64,000 nucleotides of DNA from positions 3,222,001-3,286,000 of the forward strand of contig CP073746.1 of assembly GCA_024397995.1 (NCBI GenBank). The letters are read 5' to 3'. The translations under genes and the position numbers were made by a program. The stretch is from a bacterium SCSIO 12827. GTDB taxonomy: Bacteria; Pseudomonadota; Alphaproteobacteria; Rhodospirillales; Casp-alpha2. The notes below the pieces were generated by a model. It was not told the DNA's origin. It saw nothing but the letters and a program-made list of their open reading frames with translations, and ran no database searches. The stretch's first letter is position 1. Each line of letters starts with the position of its first letter. Positions 1 through 9,268 of this stretch are shown here, piece by piece.

Positions 1-327
1 TATCTCGAAGAACGCTGCGCCCATCCAGTGCAGCGTTCTTCCCGTGGCCGGCACCCCGAAGAAGTCGTCCTGATGGACGCCTTCAAAGTACATCTGAGCG
101 GCGATACGTCCCCCTGCCGCCACCATGTCGCGGATGGTGCAGGTATAGCCGCCGAGCGCTTTGTGAACGCCTTTGTTGTAATCAATGAAGCCCTCGACGC
201 CCTGACGTTCATCGTCGAGGGAGCCGCGGAATTTAAAGTCCTTGGCGATGATGCGCCTTGCCTGGTCGTAATCCCGGCGGTTCCATACATCGGCATAGAA
301 ACTTTCGACGATTTCGGTTGGTGTCAT
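1..327 (-). CDS. SnoaL-like / ester-cyclase family protein (3' end outside window)
   Basis: Only the first 109 residues are in the window; the gene runs leftward off the edge. The translation starts MTPTEIVESFYADVWNRRDYDQAR and continues with a GxxGF(I)DYNKGVHKALGGYT segment and FxGVPATGRTLHWMGAAFFEI. This is the usual layout of SnoaL-like polyketide-cyclase/NTF2-fold proteins: an N-terminal helix, a mid-domain plasma-like HxALGGY stretch and the PxTGR strand. The ATG at 327 is the natural start. These proteins are small one-domain enzymes or binding proteins of varied, often unknown substrate, so no reaction is assigned. Positions 7-18 and 30-41 within the gene form a perfect 12-bp inverted repeat. 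Confidence 0.75.
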   Translation of the reverse strand, partial: MTPTEIVESFYADVWNRRDYDQARRIIAKDFKFRGSLDDERQGVEGFIDYNKGVHKALGGYTCTIRDMVAAGGRIAAQMYFEGVHQDDFFGVPATGRTLHWMGAAFFEI

Positions 328-356
328 GGCTGGTTTCCTTCCCGTTCCCAAGCAAC

Positions 357-388
357 AAAAAAGGGGCACCCGATGGTGCCCCTTTTCC
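357..388 (-). terminator. Rho-independent terminator of rpsD
   Basis: An inverted repeat with arms AAAAGGGGCACC and GGTGCCCCTTTT surrounds a 4-nt loop. Read on the minus strand it lies about 35 nt past the rpsD stop and ends in a run of T residues. It also separates rpsD from the downstream SnoaL-like gene. Confidence 0.9.
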
Positions 389-423
389 GGCGCGGAGAAA
401 ACCGCGCCAATCCGTGAATCCCC

Positions 424-1038
424 TTAGCGGGAATAGAATTCGATGACCAGGTTCGGTTCCATCTGAACCGGATAGGGCACATCGGCCAGCTTCGGCGTGC
501 GCAGGAAGGTACCGGCCAATTTCTTGTGGTTCACTTCCATGTAGTCGGGCACGTCGCGTTCGGACGATTCGATGGCCAGCAGCACCAGGGGCATTTCCCG
601 GGACTTGTCCTTGACCTCGATAAGATCGCCTTCGCTGACCTGATAGGAGGAGATGTTGACCTTCTTGCCGTTCACCTTCACATGGCCGTGGTTGATGAAC
701 TGGCGAGCGGAGAACACCGTCGGCACGAATTTCATGCGATAGACGACGGCGTCCAGGCGGCGCTCCAGCAAGCCGATCAGGTTTTCCGAGGTGTCACCCT
801 TGCGGCGCGAGGCTTCGGCGTAATACTTGCGGAACTTCTTTTCCGAGATATTGCCGTAGTAGCCCTTCAGCTTCTGTTTGGCCATCAGCTGGGTGCCGAA
901 GTCGGACGGCTTCTTGCGCCGCTGACCATGCTGGCCGGGGCCGTATTCGCGGGTGTTGACGGGGCTTTTCGGGCGACCCCAAAGGTTTTCGCCCAAGCGG
1001 CGGTTAATCTTGTACTTCGAGGCAAGACGCTTCGACAT
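424..1038 (-). CDS. rpsD: 30S ribosomal protein S4
   Basis: The 204-residue product is a full-length S4, a primary 16S rRNA binder that nucleates assembly of the small-subunit body. The N-terminal domain begins [28 protein letters not shown] followed by [14 protein letters not shown]. The S4 RNA-binding fold spans roughly residues 94-156 ([29 protein letters not shown]). There are no cysteines at the N-terminus, so this is the zinc-independent form common in Alphaproteobacteria. The gene stands alone, away from the rpoA operon, with its own strong promoter at 1204-1231 and a terminator at 357-388. A leader of about 160 nt precedes the start and could carry autoregulation, which is known for S4 in other bacteria but not shown here. 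Confidence 0.98.
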   Translation of the reverse strand: MSKRLASKYKINRRLGENLWGRPKSPVNTREYGPGQHGQRRKKPSDFGTQLMAKQKLKGYYGNISEKKFRKYYAEASRRKGDTSENLIGLLERRLDAVVYRMKFVPTVFSARQFINHGHVKVNGKKVNISSYQVSEGDLIEVKDKSREMPLVLLAIESSERDVPDYMEVNHKKLAGTFLRTPKLADVPYPVQMEPNLVIEFYSR

Positions 1039-1203
1039 GACTTATCAGTCCTTTTTGCTTTGCCGGCGGCCGGTTTTTATCGCCGCGGCGGTCTACGTTG
1101 TCCCGGTAGGCCTTGATCCCTCCCTGGCCCTTGTGGGCTTCAGGAGGGGGCGGGATGGGCCCGATATGCAGCGACATCCACGTTCCCGGAAAGGAAGCGC
1201 GGG

Positions 1204-1231
1204 AGTATAGGCATTACGCCCCCTTTGTCAA
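1204..1231 (-). promoter_or_regulatory. Sigma-70-type promoter of rpsD
   Basis: Read on the minus strand there is a perfect -35 TTGACA (1226-1231) and a -10 TATACT (1204-1209) separated by 16 nt. Transcription would start near 1197, leaving a leader of about 160 nt. Within that leader, positions about 1119-1151 can fold into a hairpin (a GCCC/GGGC inner stem flanked by CCTCC/GGAGG). No other gene is seen in the 1039-1369 interval. Confidence 0.75.
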
Positions 1232-1305
1232 CGCATGTGGCGGATTTCCGCGCCCTGTACCCGTTTTCTCCCGGCGGGCGGTTGCGGGGTGCCGCCCGGT
1301 CCTCT

Positions 1306-1334
1306 ACCTTGGCCAGGATCACGGCACGTATAAT
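1306..1334 (+). promoter_or_regulatory. Putative promoter of the PotABCD-type operon
   Basis: A perfect TATAAT lies at 1329-1334, with only a weak -35 candidate (ACCTTG at 1306-1311, 17-nt spacer). Transcription would begin near 1341, shortly upstream of the TTG start at 1370. No copy of the four-fold phosphonate-regulon motif is present here. Confidence 0.45.
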
Positions 1335-1369
1335 GTTTTAACCGCGGAAACAGACCGTACGGATCGGTA

Positions 1370-2518
1370 TTGAATATTCAACGCAGCAGCGAACCGACAG
1401 AGACAATTGCCCCCGCCACCGGCGGCACGGGCGCCAGTGTCCGCTTTGAGAACGTTCAGAAGAGCTATGACGGCGAAACCCTGGTCATCAAGGATCTGAA
1501 CCTGGACATCGCCCGGGGCGAATTCCTGACCATGCTGGGACCATCGGGATCGGGCAAGACGACCTCCCTGATGATGCTGGCCGGGTTCGAGCCTGCGACC
1601 CACGGCGAAATCTACCTGAACGACCAGCCCATCAACGCCGTACCGCCCCACAAGCGGGGCATCGGGATGGTGTTCCAGAACTACGCCCTGTTCCCGCATA
1701 TGACCGTGGCGGAAAACCTGGCTTTCCCCTTAAGCGTGCGCAAGATGCCCAAGGCCGAGATCGCGGCCAAGGTCGCCCGCGCGCTGGAGATGGTCGAACT
1801 GCCCGATTTCGGCAGCCGCCGCCCGGCGCAACTGTCCGGCGGCCAGCAGCAGCGCGTGGCCGTCGCCCGTGCCCTGGTGTTCGAGCCGGACCTGATCCTG
1901 ATGGACGAGCCCCTGGGCGCGTTGGACAAGCAGCTGCGCGAGCAAATGCAGTACGAGATCAAGCATATCCACGACAATTTGGGCGTCACCGTGGTCTATG
2001 TCACCCATGATCAGGCCGAGGCCCTGACCATGGCCGACCGCATCTGCGTGTTCGACCAGGGCGTGGTGCAGCAGTTGTCGACGCCGGACGAACTTTATGA
2101 AAAGCCTGCCAATTCCTTCGTCGCCCAGTTCATCGGTGAGAACAACCGCCTGTCCGGGCGTATAACGGACATCCAGGGCGGTGAATGCCGCGTCGATCTG
2201 GACGGCGGCGGCAGCGTTACCGCGCTGGCCGTCAATGTCGCCGGCGCCGGCGAACGGGCGACCCTGTCGATCCGCCCGGAACGGGTGGCGCTGGTCGCGC
2301 CCGGGGACGACAGCCTGGCCAACCGCCTGATCGGCCGCGTCGAGGAATTGATCTACCTCGGCGACCATATCCGCGTACGCATGACCGTGGCCGGTAACGA
2401 CGGCTTCGTGGTCAAGCTGCGCAACGACGGGGAACGCCCTTCCGTCAAGATGGGCGACACCGTCGCCATCGGCTGGCAGGCCGCCGATTGCCGCGCGCTC
2501 GATCCCATCGACACTTGA
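1370..2518 (+). CDS. ABC transporter ATP-binding protein, spermidine/putrescine (PotA) type
   Basis: This is the ATPase of a polyamine/opine-type importer. The order of motifs is Walker [10 protein letters not shown] (residues about 57-65), Q-loop [11 protein letters not shown], signature LSGGQQQR (about 155-162), Walker B LILMDEP, H-loop VTHDQ, and a C-terminal TOBE-like regulatory domain (about 285-370). The 382-residue length is typical of PotA. The start is uncertain: the frame opens with TTG at 1370, about 22 residues before the first conserved strand, and no ATG or GTG lies in between. It heads a four-gene operon of ATPase, binding protein and two permeases. The substrate cannot be read from the sequence; polyamines are only the family default. 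Confidence 0.9.
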   Translation: MNIQRSSEPTETIAPATGGTGASVRFENVQKSYDGETLVIKDLNLDIARGEFLTMLGPSGSGKTTSLMMLAGFEPATHGEIYLNDQPINAVPPHKRGIGMVFQNYALFPHMTVAENLAFPLSVRKMPKAEIAAKVARALEMVELPDFGSRRPAQLSGGQQQRVAVARALVFEPDLILMDEPLGALDKQLREQMQYEIKHIHDNLGVTVVYVTHDQAEALTMADRICVFDQGVVQQLSTPDELYEKPANSFVAQFIGENNRLSGRITDIQGGECRVDLDGGGSVTALAVNVAGAGERATLSIRPERVALVAPGDDSLANRLIGRVEELIYLGDHIRVRMTVAGNDGFVVKLRNDGERPSVKMGDTVAIGWQAADCRALDPIDT

Positions 2519-2553
2519 AACGAATGACTTAACGGATGCAGGAGAAGACCAAG

Positions 2554-3645
2554 ATGACCGCCTTCAAACCGATTGCCGTCGCTACCCTTGCCGCGGGACT
2601 GGTGCTGGCCGGCCAGCCCGCAACCGCCGGAGAAATCACCGTCGTGTCCTGGGGGGGCGCCTATACAAAAAGCCAGGTCGAGGCCTATCACAAACCCTGG
2701 ATGACCCAGACAGGGCACAAGATCAAATCCGTCGATGCCCCCAACCCGGCCGCCCCCATCAAGGCGCAGGTCAAGGCGGGTAACGTGTCCATCGACGTGG
2801 CCGACGTGGAATATTCCGATGCCGTGCGTTACTGCGACGAAGGTCTTTTGGAAACCATCGACCCCTCGGTCCTGCCGCCGGCCCCCGATGGCACGCCCGC
2901 GACCGAGGACTTCATCGAAGGTGCCTTGACCGATTGCGCCGTCGCCAACATCGTGTGGTCGACCGTGTTCGCCTATGACGCGGCCAAGTTCAAAGGGGCG
3001 GAACCCAAGACCATCGCCGACCTGTTCGACGTCAAGAAATTCCCCGGTAAGCGGGGCCTGCGCAAAGGTGCCAAGCCGAACCTGGAAATGGCATTGATGG
3101 CCGACGGCGTGCCGGCGGCCGAGGTCTACAAGCTGCTGACCACGGATGCCGGCGTTGCCCGCGCGTTCAAGAAACTGGACACCATCAAGAAACACGTCGT
3201 GTGGTGGGAAGCAGGCGCCCAGCCGCCGCAGCTGCTGGCCGACGGCGAGGTTTCCATGACCACCGCCTATAACGGCCGCATCTTCAACGCCGCCATCGGC
3301 GAGGACAAACCCTTCAAGATCGTGTGGGACGGCCAGGTGTTGGACTTCGACCTGTTCGTCATCCCCAAGGGCGCCCCCAACAAGGACCTGGCCCTGGAGT
3401 TCATCAAGTTCGCCACGGACACCCAGCGCCTGGCCGATCAGGCCAAATACATCGCCTACGGCCCGGCGCGGAAATCGTCGGGCAAGCTGGTCGGCCTGTA
3501 CCAGGACGGCAAGACCCAGATGGCCCCGCATATGCCGACGGCGGCGGCCAACATGGGCAATGCGCTGGTCAACAATTTCGAATTCTGGGCTGATCGGGAT
3601 TCGGAACTGAACGAACGCTTCAACGCCTGGATCGCCTCCAACTAG
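2554..3645 (+). CDS. Periplasmic substrate-binding protein, PotD/extracellular solute-binding family
   Basis: The 363-residue precursor opens with a clear Sec signal peptide (MTAFKPIAVATLAAGLVLAG then QPATAG), cleaved near residue 26. The mature protein begins EITVVSWGGAYTKSQ, the typical start of PotD-like binding proteins. I chose the ATG at 2554 because AGGAGAAG sits 7-14 nt upstream; an in-frame ATG at 2536 lacks a ribosome site. The gene follows the ATPase by 35 nt and precedes the permeases by 22 nt, so it supplies ligand specificity for this importer. The ligand is likely a small cationic or amino compound, by family only. Confidence 0.9.
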   Translation: MTAFKPIAVATLAAGLVLAGQPATAGEITVVSWGGAYTKSQVEAYHKPWMTQTGHKIKSVDAPNPAAPIKAQVKAGNVSIDVADVEYSDAVRYCDEGLLETIDPSVLPPAPDGTPATEDFIEGALTDCAVANIVWSTVFAYDAAKFKGAEPKTIADLFDVKKFPGKRGLRKGAKPNLEMALMADGVPAAEVYKLLTTDAGVARAFKKLDTIKKHVVWWEAGAQPPQLLADGEVSMTTAYNGRIFNAAIGEDKPFKIVWDGQVLDFDLFVIPKGAPNKDLALEFIKFATDTQRLADQAKYIAYGPARKSSGKLVGLYQDGKTQMAPHMPTAAANMGNALVNNFEFWADRDSELNERFNAWIASN

Positions 3646-3667
3646 GCGGCAAGGGCAGGAACCGGGG

Positions 3668-4945
3668 ATGCCGACGGCAACCGACACCGTGGCGGCGGGC
3701 GACCTTGGCCCGCTGACCACCGGCGACGGCACGCCGCTGAAGACCGCCCTGGCGCGGGCGACCCGACGCGCGCGCCTGAAGGCCTTGTTCCTGGTCGCGC
3801 CCCTGCTGCTGTTCGTGATCGTGACCTTCGCCGTGCCGATCGGCCAGATGCTCTATCTCAGCATCTACAATCCCGTGTTTTCCGACAACATGCCGCGCCT
3901 GTCATCCTGGTTGCGCGCCCATGACGTGACGCAGGTGCGGGGGGAAGACGCCTTCAAGGCCCTGGTCCTCGACCTTACGGAAGCGCGCGCCAACCGCACC
4001 CATGCCCAGGTCGGCACGCGCATCAATTACGAACGCACGGGCGCCACCAGCCTGTTCAAGTCGACCGCGCGCAAGATCAAGCGGATCAAGGGCCCGCCCT
4101 ACAAGGATCAGCTTCTCGCCCTCAACGAGGAATGGGGTGAATTGCACCTTTGGACCGTAATGACCCGTGCCGCCGCGCCACATACCGCCGCCTTCTACGC
4201 CCAGGCCCTGGACCTTTCCTATGACGCCGAAGGCGATATCGTCCGCGCACCTGAAAACCGGCGCATCTATGGCCACCTGTTTTTGCGCACCCTGCTCCTG
4301 TCGGCCCTGGTCGCCGGGCTCTGCCTGATCCTGGGTTATCCGGCAGCGCATCTTCTGGCCAGCCTTCCGCTCAAGTATTCCAACCTGCTGATGGTCATGG
4401 TGCTGCTGCCGTTCTGGACGTCTCTGCTGGTGCGCACGACGTCCTGGATCACCTTGCTGCAAAGCCAGGGAGTGCTGAACGACATGCTGGTCTCGGTCGG
4501 TATTCTCAGCGACAACGGGCGGCTGGAGCTTATGTACAATCAATGGGGCACGGTCATCGCCATGACCCATATCATGCTGCCGTTCATGATCCTGCCGCTC
4601 TATTCGGTGATGAAGACCGTGCCCAAGGACTTCGTGCGCGCCGCGCGGTCGCTGGGCGCCGGGCCGGTGACGGCGTTTCTGCGCGTTTACCTGCCGCAGA
4701 CCGTGCCCGGCATCGGCGCCGGCATCCTGTTGGTGTTCATCATCAGCGTCGGCTACTACATCACGCCGGCCCTGGTCGGCGGCTCGTCCGGGCAGCTGAT
4801 TTCCAATCAGATCGCCTTCCACATGCTGCAAAGCCTCAACTGGGGTCTGGCGGCGGCGCTCGGCGCCTTGCTGCTCGGCGGTGTGATCCTGCTGTACTGG
4901 CTGTATGACCGGCTGGTCGGCGTCGACAACATGAAGCTGGGATAG
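3668..4945 (+). CDS. ABC transporter permease 1 (PotB-like) with enlarged loop after TM1
   Basis: A 425-residue inner-membrane permease. The first membrane segment (about residues 39-60, LFLVAPLLLFVIVTFAVPIG) is followed by an unusually long polar stretch of about 130 residues (about 75-205, rich in Arg/Lys and Asp/Glu). The five-helix permease core follows, with the EAA-type loop VRAARSLGAGPVTAFLRVYLPQT near residue 330. Ordinary PotB proteins are about 285-300 residues, so the extra length lies in this loop. The second permease begins 9 nt after its stop, so the two are surely co-translated. Confidence 0.88.
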   Translation: MPTATDTVAAGDLGPLTTGDGTPLKTALARATRRARLKALFLVAPLLLFVIVTFAVPIGQMLYLSIYNPVFSDNMPRLSSWLRAHDVTQVRGEDAFKALVLDLTEARANRTHAQVGTRINYERTGATSLFKSTARKIKRIKGPPYKDQLLALNEEWGELHLWTVMTRAAAPHTAAFYAQALDLSYDAEGDIVRAPENRRIYGHLFLRTLLLSALVAGLCLILGYPAAHLLASLPLKYSNLLMVMVLLPFWTSLLVRTTSWITLLQSQGVLNDMLVSVGILSDNGRLELMYNQWGTVIAMTHIMLPFMILPLYSVMKTVPKDFVRAARSLGAGPVTAFLRVYLPQTVPGIGAGILLVFIISVGYYITPALVGGSSGQLISNQIAFHMLQSLNWGLAAALGALLLGGVILLYWLYDRLVGVDNMKLG

Positions 4946-4954
4946 GTCCAGAAA

Positions 4955-5863
4955 ATGCCCATGCCTCCGCACGCAACGACGTTCGAGCGCATCTGGCGAC
5001 GCCTCTACCTGGCGTTCTGCGCCGGGGTGTTCCTGTTCCTGATCGCCCCCATCATCGTCATCGTGCCGCTGTCGTTCAATGCCGAGCCCTATTTCACCTT
5101 CACCCGCGACATGCTGGCGCTCGACCCCGACGGCTTTTCCCTGCGTTGGTACGACCGGCTTTTGACCTACGGCATGACCGCGCCCGACGCGGTGCGTGAC
5201 GGGGCCTGGTGGGCGGACGCCTGGGCCAATTCGCAATGGATCCACGCGGCCAAGAATTCCTTCGTCATCGGCATCTCCTCGACCCTGATCGCGACGGCGC
5301 TGGGCACCCTGGCCGCACTCGGCCTGTCGCGCCCGGAAATGCCGTTCCGCCGCGCGATCATGGCGTTGCTGATCTCGCCCATGATCGTGCCGATGATCAT
5401 TTCCGCGACGGGTCTGTTCTTCTTCTATTCAAAGGCCGGGCTGGCCCATACCTACATCGGCATCGTGTTGGCCCATGCCATGCTGGGCATCCCGTTCGTC
5501 ATCATCACCGTGACGGCGACCCTGTCCGGCTTCGACCGCTCGCTGATCCATGCCGCGGCCAGCCTGGGGGCATCACCCGTGACGACCTTCCGCAAGGTGA
5601 TCTTGCCGCTGATCCTGCCTGGGGTGATTTCGGGGGCGCTGTTCGCCTTCGTCACCTCGTTCGACGAGGTTGTCGTGGTCCTGTTCGTCGCATCCTACGA
5701 TCAGCAGACCATCCCGTTGCAGATGTGGAACGGCATCCGCGAACAGATTTCACCGACCATCCTGGCGGCGGCGACGATCCTGGTCTTGTTCTCGATTGCC
5801 TTGCTGACGACGCTGGAACTGCTGCGTCGGCGCACGGAACGCCTGCGCGGGCTGACCGGCTAG
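4955..5863 (+). CDS. ABC transporter permease 2 (PotC-like)
   Basis: A 302-residue inner-membrane permease with a membrane segment at about residues 18-38 and a moderate periplasmic loop (about 45-100). The binding-protein-dependent transport core has the EAA loop IHAAASLGASPVTTFRKVILP (about 195-215). The C-terminus ends in LLRRRTERLRGL. It pairs with permease 1 to form the channel and completes the operon. Its stop is only 4 nt from the end of the convergent gene at 5868, so the two transcripts must overlap or share a terminator. Confidence 0.9.
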   Translation: MPMPPHATTFERIWRRLYLAFCAGVFLFLIAPIIVIVPLSFNAEPYFTFTRDMLALDPDGFSLRWYDRLLTYGMTAPDAVRDGAWWADAWANSQWIHAAKNSFVIGISSTLIATALGTLAALGLSRPEMPFRRAIMALLISPMIVPMIISATGLFFFYSKAGLAHTYIGIVLAHAMLGIPFVIITVTATLSGFDRSLIHAAASLGASPVTTFRKVILPLILPGVISGALFAFVTSFDEVVVVLFVASYDQQTIPLQMWNGIREQISPTILAAATILVLFSIALLTTLELLRRRTERLRGLTG

Positions 5864-5867
5864 ACGG

Positions 5868-7580
5868 TCAGCCGTCTTCCCGCTTGGGCTGAACGCCCAG
5901 GGGCAGGGTCGCGTCCCGGTCCCGGCTTTGCTTTTCCGCGGCATCCTCGATCAGGCGGCTTTCCGTGAGTGCGCCCATGCGTTCCAGGATCGGATAGGCG
6001 ACCGAGGTCAGATGGCTGTTGACCCGTTTGAGGTCGCGCAGCACGTCCAGATGCAGGGCGCTTGAATCCAGGGTATCCGGACGTCGTTCGCCCATGCGGC
6101 GGAAATGGTTTTCCACATAGCGGCGTTCCAGATCTCGGATTTCAGTCTTCTCGTGCAGCAGCCGGCGCGCGGCATCCTCATCGGCCGACACGAAAACATG
6201 CAACGCCAGATCCAGGTTCTGCATGATGCGGTTGTGGAAGGCTTCCAGCTCCCGATAACCTTCATCGGAAAAGTTGATATGGCCCTTGATCTTCTTACCC
6301 GCCAGTTCCATCAGGTTCTTGTCGATGATGTCGCCGACATGTTCCAGATTGGTGGTGAAGCTTAGAATTTCGATGCTACGCTGGCTTTCCGCCTTGTCCA
6401 TTTCCTCTTCGGTCAGACGGGTCAGGTAAAGCTTGATCGCCTCATGCAATCGGTCGACCACGTCGTCCTGGGCTTCGACCGTCTTGCGCAGGCCCGCGTC
6501 GTTGGTGCGCAGTACGTCGCGCGTGGCGGACAGCATGGATTTCACGGCATCGCCCATGCGCAAGGTTTCGCGCGCCGCCCCGGTCAAAGCCACGGAGGGC
6601 GTATCGAGCGCCCCCTCGTCGAGATAGCGGGGGCTGCCGGGATCGTCGGTCGCCGGGCGGTCGGGGGCGATGCGCCGGGCAGCCCAATCGACCAGGGCCA
6701 GCGCCGGCAGGAACACCACGACCAGGGCCAGGTTGAACCCCGTGTGGAAATTGGCGAGCAGGCGCGCCGGCGTGTCGCCGGCCACCGCCAGATAGGGTTG
6801 CAGGTAGGGCACCAAGGGCAACACGGCGAACACGCCGATCATGCGCATCAACAAATTGCCGAGCGGCACGCGGCGCACCGCCGGCAGGGACTTGGCCGTC
6901 AACCCGACCGCGGCCAAAGCACCGCCCAGGTTAGCGCCCAGAACCATGGTCATGGCCAGCTGCACGTTCAGGACCTGCATGCCCGCCAACGACAGGATCA
7001 ACAGCACCACGGCGACGGACGAATGGGACGCCCAGGTCAGGGCCGCCGCGAACACCACGGCCAGCAGCGGTTCGTTGGTCAGGGGATGGACCAGCACCGC
7101 CATGGCCTCGCTTTCGCGGAACGGCAGGGAGCCCATGGCGATCAGACGCAGGGACAGCAGCATCAGACCGAGCCCGAGAAGAGCGCGGGCAATGGCGCGA
7201 CGGCGGCTATTTTCCGTGGACAGGAACAGAAATACGCCGGCCGAAATCAGCACCGGCGACAGCCATTCCAGATCAAGTGACAGGGCCTGCACGATCATGG
7301 TCGAGCCGACGTCGGCGCCGAGCATGATGGCCAGCGCCGCGACGCCGCCCAGCAGCCCCTGCCCGGCGAAGGACGAAACGATCAGCGCCGTGGCGGTCGA
7401 ACTTTGCAGGATGGCGGTGACGCCGAACCCGGCGGCCAGGCCCGTCACCCGGTTGCGGGCCGACGCCGCGAGCGCATGGCGCAGGTCCGCGCCGAACGAC
7501 CGGGTGATCCCCGTGCGCACCATGCGGATGCCCCACAAAAGCAGGGCGACGCCGCCGACGATGTTGATGATGGTTTCCAC
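5868..7580 (-). CDS. Na+/phosphate cotransporter-like protein with C-terminal PhoU-like domain
   Basis: A 570-residue protein with two Na/Pi-cotransporter repeats in the N-terminal 310 residues. The first repeat carries GGVALLLWGIRMVRTGITRSFG and GVTAILQSSTATALIVSSF; the second carries TMVLGANLGGALAAVGLTA. A cytoplasmic helical region (about 335-550) resembles PhoU. This is the NptA/YjbB-like arrangement; E. coli YjbB has been linked to phosphate efflux. The start is a GTG at 7580 with AAGG close upstream. It lies directly after the phosphonate-degradation genes and on the same strand. A role in handling phosphate released from phosphonates is plausible but inferred only from position. Confidence 0.88.
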   Translation of the reverse strand: METIINIVGGVALLLWGIRMVRTGITRSFGADLRHALAASARNRVTGLAAGFGVTAILQSSTATALIVSSFAGQGLLGGVAALAIMLGADVGSTMIVQALSLDLEWLSPVLISAGVFLFLSTENSRRRAIARALLGLGLMLLSLRLIAMGSLPFRESEAMAVLVHPLTNEPLLAVVFAAALTWASHSSVAVVLLILSLAGMQVLNVQLAMTMVLGANLGGALAAVGLTAKSLPAVRRVPLGNLLMRMIGVFAVLPLVPYLQPYLAVAGDTPARLLANFHTGFNLALVVVFLPALALVDWAARRIAPDRPATDDPGSPRYLDEGALDTPSVALTGAARETLRMGDAVKSMLSATRDVLRTNDAGLRKTVEAQDDVVDRLHEAIKLYLTRLTEEEMDKAESQRSIEILSFTTNLEHVGDIIDKNLMELAGKKIKGHINFSDEGYRELEAFHNRIMQNLDLALHVFVSADEDAARRLLHEKTEIRDLERRYVENHFRRMGERRPDTLDSSALHLDVLRDLKRVNSHLTSVAYPILERMGALTESRLIEDAAEKQSRDRDATLPLGVQPKREDG

Positions 7581-7743
7581 GTGCCTTCGCGCTTTCCGGT
7601 GCAGGTTTCAGACGCGGGGCCCCGGACGGACTCCTCGCCCGGCGGCCGCCATGATGCTCGCCCACCCCTCAATAGACGCACTGAGTGCGCTTATAATCCG
7701 AAAATCCAGCCCCGACAATCGGATGATCTGGGAAAAAGGTCTA

Positions 7744-9201
7744 TCAGCTGAGCCACGGCATGGAGAAGGTCTTCACGTTGGTGAAGCTCTTCATGGCCTC
7801 GATCACGCCTTCCTTGTAGCCCAAGCCCGAATCCTTGATCCCGCCGAACGGCGACATTTCGATGCGGAAGCCGGGAACCTCCCAGACGTTGACCGTGCCG
7901 ACGACCAGATCGTCGATGAACCGGGTGATGTACTCCATGTTGTTGGTGCACACGCCCGACGACAGGCCGAAAGCCGTGGAGTTCGAGATCTTGATGACCT
8001 CGGCGATGTCGTCGGGGCAGCGGATGATCGGCACCACGGGGCCGAAGGTTTCCTCGCGCACCAGTTCGCAATCGAAGGGCACGCGGTCGACCAGGGTCGG
8101 GGAATAGAGCGCGCCGTCCCGTTTGTTGCCGTAAAGAAGTTCCGCCCCGTTGGCGACGGCGTCGTTGACCCGCCGTTCGAACTGCATGGCCGCCTTCTCG
8201 TCGATCACCGTGCCGACGTCCGTCGCCGGGTCCATGGGATCGCCGTACTTGATGGCCTTGACCTTTTCCAGGGCGATCTTGACGAATTCGTCGGCGACCG
8301 CGTCGACCACCAGGATGCGTTTCACCGCCGTGCAGCGTTGACCCGAGTTCTTGGTGGCACCCGCGACGGCCAGGGTCGCGGCTTTTTCCAGGTCGGCGTC
8401 TTCCATGACGATCAGGGGGTCGTTGCCGCCCAGTTCCAGCACCATGCGGCGATAGCCCGCGTGTTCGGCTATGTACTTGCCGACCGCCACGCCGCCGGTG
8501 AAGGTCACCAGGTCGGCATGCTCGTTGGTGATCATCTCGTCGGCGATCTCCGCCGGATCACCGGTGATGACCTGGAACATTTCCGGCGGCAGGCCCGCTT
8601 CGTACAGAACGTCGGCCAGAAGCAGCGCCGTCAGCGGCGTCTTTTCCGTCGGCTTCAGGACCATGCAGTTGTTGGTCGCGACCGAGGGTGCGATCTTATG
8701 CGCGACCTGGTTGAGCGGATGGTTGAACGGCGTGATGGCGCTGATCGCCCGCAACGGCTGACGCGTGGTGAAAATCTTACGCTTCGGGCCCGAGGGCGAG
8801 ACGTCGCAGGAAAACACCTCGCCATCGTCCATCAGGGTCAGGGCGGCGGACAGGTTGAACACACTGTTGGAGCGCCCGGCTTCATACATCGAATCCTTTT
8901 TCGACAGGCCGCATTCGGCGGTGATCAGGTCGGACACCTGTTCACGGCGGGAATAGAGGATTTCGCCGGTCTTCTTGAGGATTTCCGCGCGCTCGTGACG
9001 GGTCAGGGTCGGCTTGTATTCAGCAGCCGTCTTGAACGCCTTCTTGACATCGGCGACCGACGCCTTCGGCACCGTGCCGACGACCTTGTTGGTGTAAGGG
9101 TTCATGACCTCGATGCGCTCGTCGCGCACGCCGCTGTCTCCGACAATGCGGAGCTTTTCGTGGATCACTTCGTCCTTGAGGTCGGTAACGGCGCTGTCCA
9201 T
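7744..9201 (-). CDS. phnY: Phosphonoacetaldehyde dehydrogenase
   Basis: A 485-residue NAD(P)-dependent aldehyde dehydrogenase that would oxidise phosphonoacetaldehyde to phosphonoacetate. Catalytic features are Glu256 in LELGGNDP and nucleophile Cys290 in GQRCTAVKR, with FTGGVAVGK and EETFGPVVP further along. The N-terminus ([27 protein letters not shown]) fits the phosphonoacetaldehyde dehydrogenase subgroup. I chose the ATG at 9201 because GGAGG stands 8 nt upstream; the frame is open back to a TTG at 9216. It lies 67 nt behind phnA in the same leftward operon, and phnW is 4 kb upstream. Together these three enzymes make up the PhnW-PhnY-PhnA route from AEP to acetate and phosphate. Confidence 0.93.
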   Translation of the reverse strand: MDSAVTDLKDEVIHEKLRIVGDSGVRDERIEVMNPYTNKVVGTVPKASVADVKKAFKTAAEYKPTLTRHERAEILKKTGEILYSRREQVSDLITAECGLSKKDSMYEAGRSNSVFNLSAALTLMDDGEVFSCDVSPSGPKRKIFTTRQPLRAISAITPFNHPLNQVAHKIAPSVATNNCMVLKPTEKTPLTALLLADVLYEAGLPPEMFQVITGDPAEIADEMITNEHADLVTFTGGVAVGKYIAEHAGYRRMVLELGGNDPLIVMEDADLEKAATLAVAGATKNSGQRCTAVKRILVVDAVADEFVKIALEKVKAIKYGDPMDPATDVGTVIDEKAAMQFERRVNDAVANGAELLYGNKRDGALYSPTLVDRVPFDCELVREETFGPVVPIIRCPDDIAEVIKISNSTAFGLSSGVCTNNMEYITRFIDDLVVGTVNVWEVPGFRIEMSPFGGIKDSGLGYKEGVIEAMKSFTNVKTFSMPWLS

Positions 9202-9268
9202 GGAATTATCCTCCAAACGTCCCCTGGCGGGGTGTTGTTTAATGCTGTGTTGTTTCAGGCGGCGTTCA

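Noticed and set aside
1370-5863. Assignment of the first ABC importer to phosphonate uptake
   Set aside because: It lacks the regulon motif upstream and looks like a polyamine-type system. A dedicated AEP importer with its own motif copy is present at 14.5-18.5 kb.
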